DNA of 64,000 nucleotides. It comes from Microbacterium sp. BK668 (GTDB lineage: Bacteria > Actinomycetota > Actinomycetes > Actinomycetales > Microbacteriaceae). Position 1 is the first letter of the stretch. Each line of letters starts with the position of its first letter. The position numbers and the translations under genes were made by a program. Location of the stretch: the NCBI RefSeq assembly GCF_004362195.1, contig NZ_SNWG01000001.1, positions 806,001 through 870,000 on the forward strand, read 5' to 3'. Shown one piece after another: positions 61,639-64,000 of this stretch. Below the pieces are notes generated by a model. The model did no database searches. It worked only from the letters and a program-made list of their open reading frames with translations, and was not told the origin of the DNA.

Positions 61639-62046
61639 GTGATCCCCGATCGCATCATCGAGCAGGGAACGCTCACCACCGACGGCGTCCGAGCCTCGGT
61701 CGAAGTGCGCCTGCCCTGGTACCGTGCGCTTCCCGCGTCCTGCATCGCCGGCGCCACACTGGCCGTGGACGGCGTCGAGGCGCCCGCCGAGTCTCTGCGA
61801 TGGGAGATGAACGGCACGACGTCCACCTTCGCGGAGCTCGTCCCGAACACCGAGGAGTGGTGGTTCCCCACCGACTCCGCCGTGCTGTCGGGCGACATCC
61901 CGCTCGCCGAAGACGCCGCCGAGCACACCGTCGAGGTGGGTCTCGTGCTCTACATCCCCTACATCGTGATCGGCGCCGACGAGGTGCTGCACATCGAGGA
62001 GAAGGACTCCAAGACCATGACCGCACGCAAGGCGGTGGCGGCATGA
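61639..62046 (+). CDS. Stand-alone C-glycoside deglycosidase beta subunit (DUF6379)
   Basis: A 135-residue beta-sandwich protein of the DUF6379 / C-deglycosylation-enzyme beta-subunit family. Its core ASVEVRLPWYRALPASCIAGATLAVDGVEAPAESLRWEMNGTTSTFAEL aligns with the N-terminal domains of the two fusions (shared PWYR or PSYR, then VDG or VRVGD, then AEL). The known beta subunit caps the alpha barrel and contributes to the active site. GTG 61639 follows AAGGAGG. It overlaps the alpha gene by 4 bp (ATGA), so the two are made in equal amounts. Confidence 0.8.
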   Translation: MIPDRIIEQGTLTTDGVRASVEVRLPWYRALPASCIAGATLAVDGVEAPAESLRWEMNGTTSTFAELVPNTEEWWFPTDSAVLSGDIPLAEDAAEHTVEVGLVLYIPYIVIGADEVLHIEEKDSKTMTARKAVAA

Positions 62047-63167
62047 CCGCCCTCCGACAAGCTCAGGGACCGGGTAGCCCGATCCAGGGCGTCACGCTCT
62101 ACAGCTTCACGCGCGCATTCCACGGGCGTGAGTACGACCTCGAGGGCCTCATCCGCAAGGCCGCCGCCGAGGGCTTCGGCCCCGGCCTCGAGATCATCGG
62201 CTTCTCGAGCTTCCGCGGCTTCCCCGAGATCGACGACCACTACGCCGGCTGGTTCAAGGACCTGATCGCCGAGACCGGGCTCGTCACCACCTCGCTCGCG
62301 GTGAACGCCGACATCGGCATCCACCGTGACCGCCTCCTGACGCAGGACGAGCTGCTCGAGTACATGCGCCGCCAGATCGCAGCCGCCGCCAAGCTCGGGT
62401 TCCCCATCGCCCGTGTGCAGATCTCGATCACGCCCGACTCGATGGAGGCGCTCGCGCCGATCGCCGAGGAGTACGGGGTCACGCTCGCGCTCGAGGTGCA
62501 CGCCGACCAGTACGCGTCGCATCCGCGCATCCTGGCGCTCCGCGACCGCTACGAGAAGGTCGGCTCGCCCTTCCTCGGATTCACGATGGACTGGGGCGCG
62601 ACCGTCTCGGGCTTCGCGCCCTCGCTCCTCGAGGCGTACCGCCGCCGGGGCGCGTCGGACGAGCTGCTCGCCGCCGTCACCGGTCTCTGGGACGAGTTCT
62701 ACCAGCAGGGCCCGCCCGCCGACCAGGCCGACCACGGCCGGCGCTTCGGTCGCTTCATCGGCCTCGCCGCCGAGCACGGTCGCCCGGACCTCGGGATCGA
62801 CATGGGCATCAACGCCACGGGCCTGTTCGGCCCGGCGCGGGTGGACGACTGGCTCGAGATCTTCCCGTGGATCACGCACGTCCACGGCAAGTTCTTCGGC
62901 ATCGACGACCAGCACGAGGAGCCGTCGGTTCCGGTGCGCGATCTCGTCCGCCTGCTCGTCGAGAACGGCTACAACGGCGCGATCTCGAGCGAGTACGAGG
63001 GCTGGCACTGGAACTACTGGCAGTCGCCGTTCGACATCATCCGCGACGAGCAGGCCGTGCAGCGCTCGGCCGCCGAGGCGGCCGGCTCGCAGATGACGAC
63101 GGATGCCGCGGCGGCGCGCACGCAGCTCGCACAGTGGCTGCCGACCACGACAGGAGCGAACGCATGA
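62043..63167 (+). CDS. C-glycoside deglycosidase alpha subunit-like sugar isomerase/epimerase
   Basis: A 374-residue xylose-isomerase-fold protein. Predicted metal and catalytic residues are Glu151 and His153 (ALEVHAD), Asp183 (TMDWG), His279 and His281 (THVHGKFFGID) and Glu317 (SSEYEG). Paired with the upstream beta subunit it should form the alpha-beta enzyme that eliminates the aglycone from 3-oxo-glycosides. Residues 4-12 (LRQAQGPGS) are encoded by a copy of the dispersed repeat that lies right after the start codon, so the first dozen residues are probably an insertion-derived tail. It overlaps the next gene by 4 bp. Confidence 0.8.
   Translation: MTALRQAQGPGSPIQGVTLYSFTRAFHGREYDLEGLIRKAAAEGFGPGLEIIGFSSFRGFPEIDDHYAGWFKDLIAETGLVTTSLAVNADIGIHRDRLLTQDELLEYMRRQIAAAAKLGFPIARVQISITPDSMEALAPIAEEYGVTLALEVHADQYASHPRILALRDRYEKVGSPFLGFTMDWGATVSGFAPSLLEAYRRRGASDELLAAVTGLWDEFYQQGPPADQADHGRRFGRFIGLAAEHGRPDLGIDMGINATGLFGPARVDDWLEIFPWITHVHGKFFGIDDQHEEPSVPVRDLVRLLVENGYNGAISSEYEGWHWNYWQSPFDIIRDEQAVQRSAAEAAGSQMTTDAAAARTQLAQWLPTTTGANA
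62050..62077. repeat. Dispersed repeat core inside the alpha-subunit N-terminus
   Basis: CCTCCGACAAGCTCAGGGAC matches 2822-2845 with one change. It is read as LRQAQG in the protein. Confidence 0.65.
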
Positions 63168-64000
63168 CCCTTCGACGAGCTCAGGACGGCGCTTCGGACG
63201 GCATCGCCGGCACCGGCATCAAGCTCGGAACGACCCTCTACTCCATGACGAGCGAGTTCGCCGCGGGCCTCTACACGCCCGAGACCCTCATCGCCGCCGT
63301 CGCGGAAGAGGGCATCGGCCCGGGCGTCGAGTTCAACATCGCGCAGCTCCTGCGGACATACCCCGACGTCGACCAGGCGTTCGTGAAGCTCTGGTTCGAC
63401 GCGCTCGAGAAGTACGGCCTCGAAGCGAGCGCGGTAGGCACCAACCTCGACATGGGGCGACGCAAGGACCGGGACATGACGCCCGACGAGGAGCACGACT
63501 TCCTCGCGCGCCAGCTCGAGACGGCCCACACCCTCGGGTTCAAGAGGGTCGTCATCCGCTCGCACGGCAAGGAGCTGCTGCGCGGTCTTCTGCCGCTCGC
63601 GGAGAAGTACGACCAGTACCTCGGCTATGAGATCCATGCGCCGTCGGGACCGAACAACCCGCAGGTGCTGCAGATGCGCGAGATGTACGACGAGCTCCAG
63701 TCCGAGCGCCTCGGCTTCACCGCCGACTTCTCGTCGACGATGCACAGCCTCTCCCCGACGCTGCTCGCGCAGCTCGGCAAGATGGGCATGGACGAGAAGC
63801 ACTTCGCCGTCATGGACGAGATCTGGCACGAGCCGACGCCCATGCACGTGCGCAACCAGACCTTCGAGGACTACCTGGTGAGCGAGGGCGTCGACCCGCT
63901 GACGTTCGGGCCGTTCACGCGGCTCGCGTTCAACATGCACGGGCTCGTCCCGCCGGAGGAGTGGCTCGACATCATGCCGCAGATCTTCCACGTGCACGCG
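63164..64000 (+). CDS. Second alpha-type deglycosidase/isomerase (truncated by window end)
   Basis: The first 279 codons of a gene starting at ATG 63164 in the ATGA overlap with the upstream stop; the 3' end lies outside the window. The barrel shows GTTLYSMTSEF, GTNLDMGRRKDRDMTPDEEH, GYEIHAPSGPNNP (Glu and His), TADFSSTMHSLSPTLL (Asp) and ends in FHVHA, the start of the metal His motif. It is closely similar to the C-terminal domain of fusion 2 (46123-47604). It has no beta-type domain at its N-terminus, so it may share the beta subunit at 61639. Codons just after the start (LRRAQDG) come from the dispersed repeat. Confidence 0.78.
   Translation, partial: MTLRRAQDGASDGIAGTGIKLGTTLYSMTSEFAAGLYTPETLIAAVAEEGIGPGVEFNIAQLLRTYPDVDQAFVKLWFDALEKYGLEASAVGTNLDMGRRKDRDMTPDEEHDFLARQLETAHTLGFKRVVIRSHGKELLRGLLPLAEKYDQYLGYEIHAPSGPNNPQVLQMREMYDELQSERLGFTADFSSTMHSLSPTLLAQLGKMGMDEKHFAVMDEIWHEPTPMHVRNQTFEDYLVSEGVDPLTFGPFTRLAFNMHGLVPPEEWLDIMPQIFHVHA
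63168..63186. repeat. Dispersed repeat core inside the truncated gene's N-terminus
   Basis: CCCTTCGACGAGCTCAGG matches the pcaI copy at 39101 and is read as TLRRAQ immediately after the start codon. Two successive genes carry this insertion at the same point. Confidence 0.65.

Overview
The window is high-GC DNA with dense, co-directional operons, many GTG starts, ATGA/GTGA translational overlaps, probable leaderless promoters and lipobox lipoproteins. This points to a high-GC actinobacterium. The gene families (C-glycoside deglycosidase subunits, GMC sugar 3-oxidase, DUF222/HNH protein) and the repeat style suggest a Microbacteriaceae member, most likely Microbacterium. I could not run a search, so the genus is inference. 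Almost everything encoded is accessory catabolism of plant-derived compounds: lignin-type aromatics on the left and centre, plant glycosides on the right.

Layout. (1) 140-2512: secreted DUF6351 hydrolase, followed by a repeat block. (2) 2924-7022 (minus): PadR regulator, LigM-type THF-dependent O-demethylase, PurU and MetF, a methoxy-aromatic demethylation and C1-disposal cassette. (3) 7345-11720: SsuA/NMT1-type ABC importer with a PaaX regulator, facing a MarR gene. (4) 12354-23943: an aldehyde dehydrogenase divergent from a nine-gene operon with split transketolase, Zn-dehydrogenase, CUT2 sugar ABC importer, SDR, TIM-barrel epimerase and a second aldehyde dehydrogenase. The substrate is unknown but sugar- or polyol-like. 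(5) 24056-28547: hydroxycinnamate operon (couL/M/O/N plus couR). (6) 28572-31039: MFS transporter and pobA. (7) 31308-41955: the complete protocatechuate branch of the beta-ketoadipate pathway (pcaHG, a fused pcaB-pcaD, pcaC, pcaIJ, pcaF) with three IclR regulators and a thioesterase. (8) 41972-43387: DUF222/HNH gene. (9) 43631-64000: glycoside island with a LysR regulator, two single-chain beta-alpha fusions resembling C-glycoside deglycosidases, an esterase, GH43, GH3 and GH106 enzymes, a CUT1 importer, a hydroxypyruvate-isomerase-like protein, a CarA-like GMC sugar oxidase, and stand-alone beta and alpha deglycosidase subunits. The last alpha gene runs off the window.

How it works together. 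Ferulate and p-coumarate would be CoA-activated, hydrated, oxidised and cleaved (CouL, CouM, CouN, CouO) to vanillate and 4-hydroxybenzoate. LigM demethylates vanillate, with MetF and PurU recycling the methyl group. PobA hydroxylates 4-hydroxybenzoate. Both routes meet at protocatechuate, which the Pca enzymes convert to succinyl-CoA and acetyl-CoA. The glycoside island would trim sugars from plant glycosides with GH106, GH3 and GH43. For linkages glycosidases cannot cut, it would oxidise the sugar at C3 (GMC oxidase) and eliminate the aglycone (isomerase-fold deglycosidases). Released phenolics could feed the aromatic pathway next door.

The most unusual items are the fused beta-alpha deglycosidase polypeptides, one of which has lost a predicted metal-binding His; the in-frame PcaB-PcaD fusion; the orphan split-transketolase operon; several inverted repeats positioned inside promoter spacers; and a dispersed palindromic repeat that has entered the ends of coding sequences. 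No tRNA, rRNA, CRISPR array, integrase or insertion sequence was seen.
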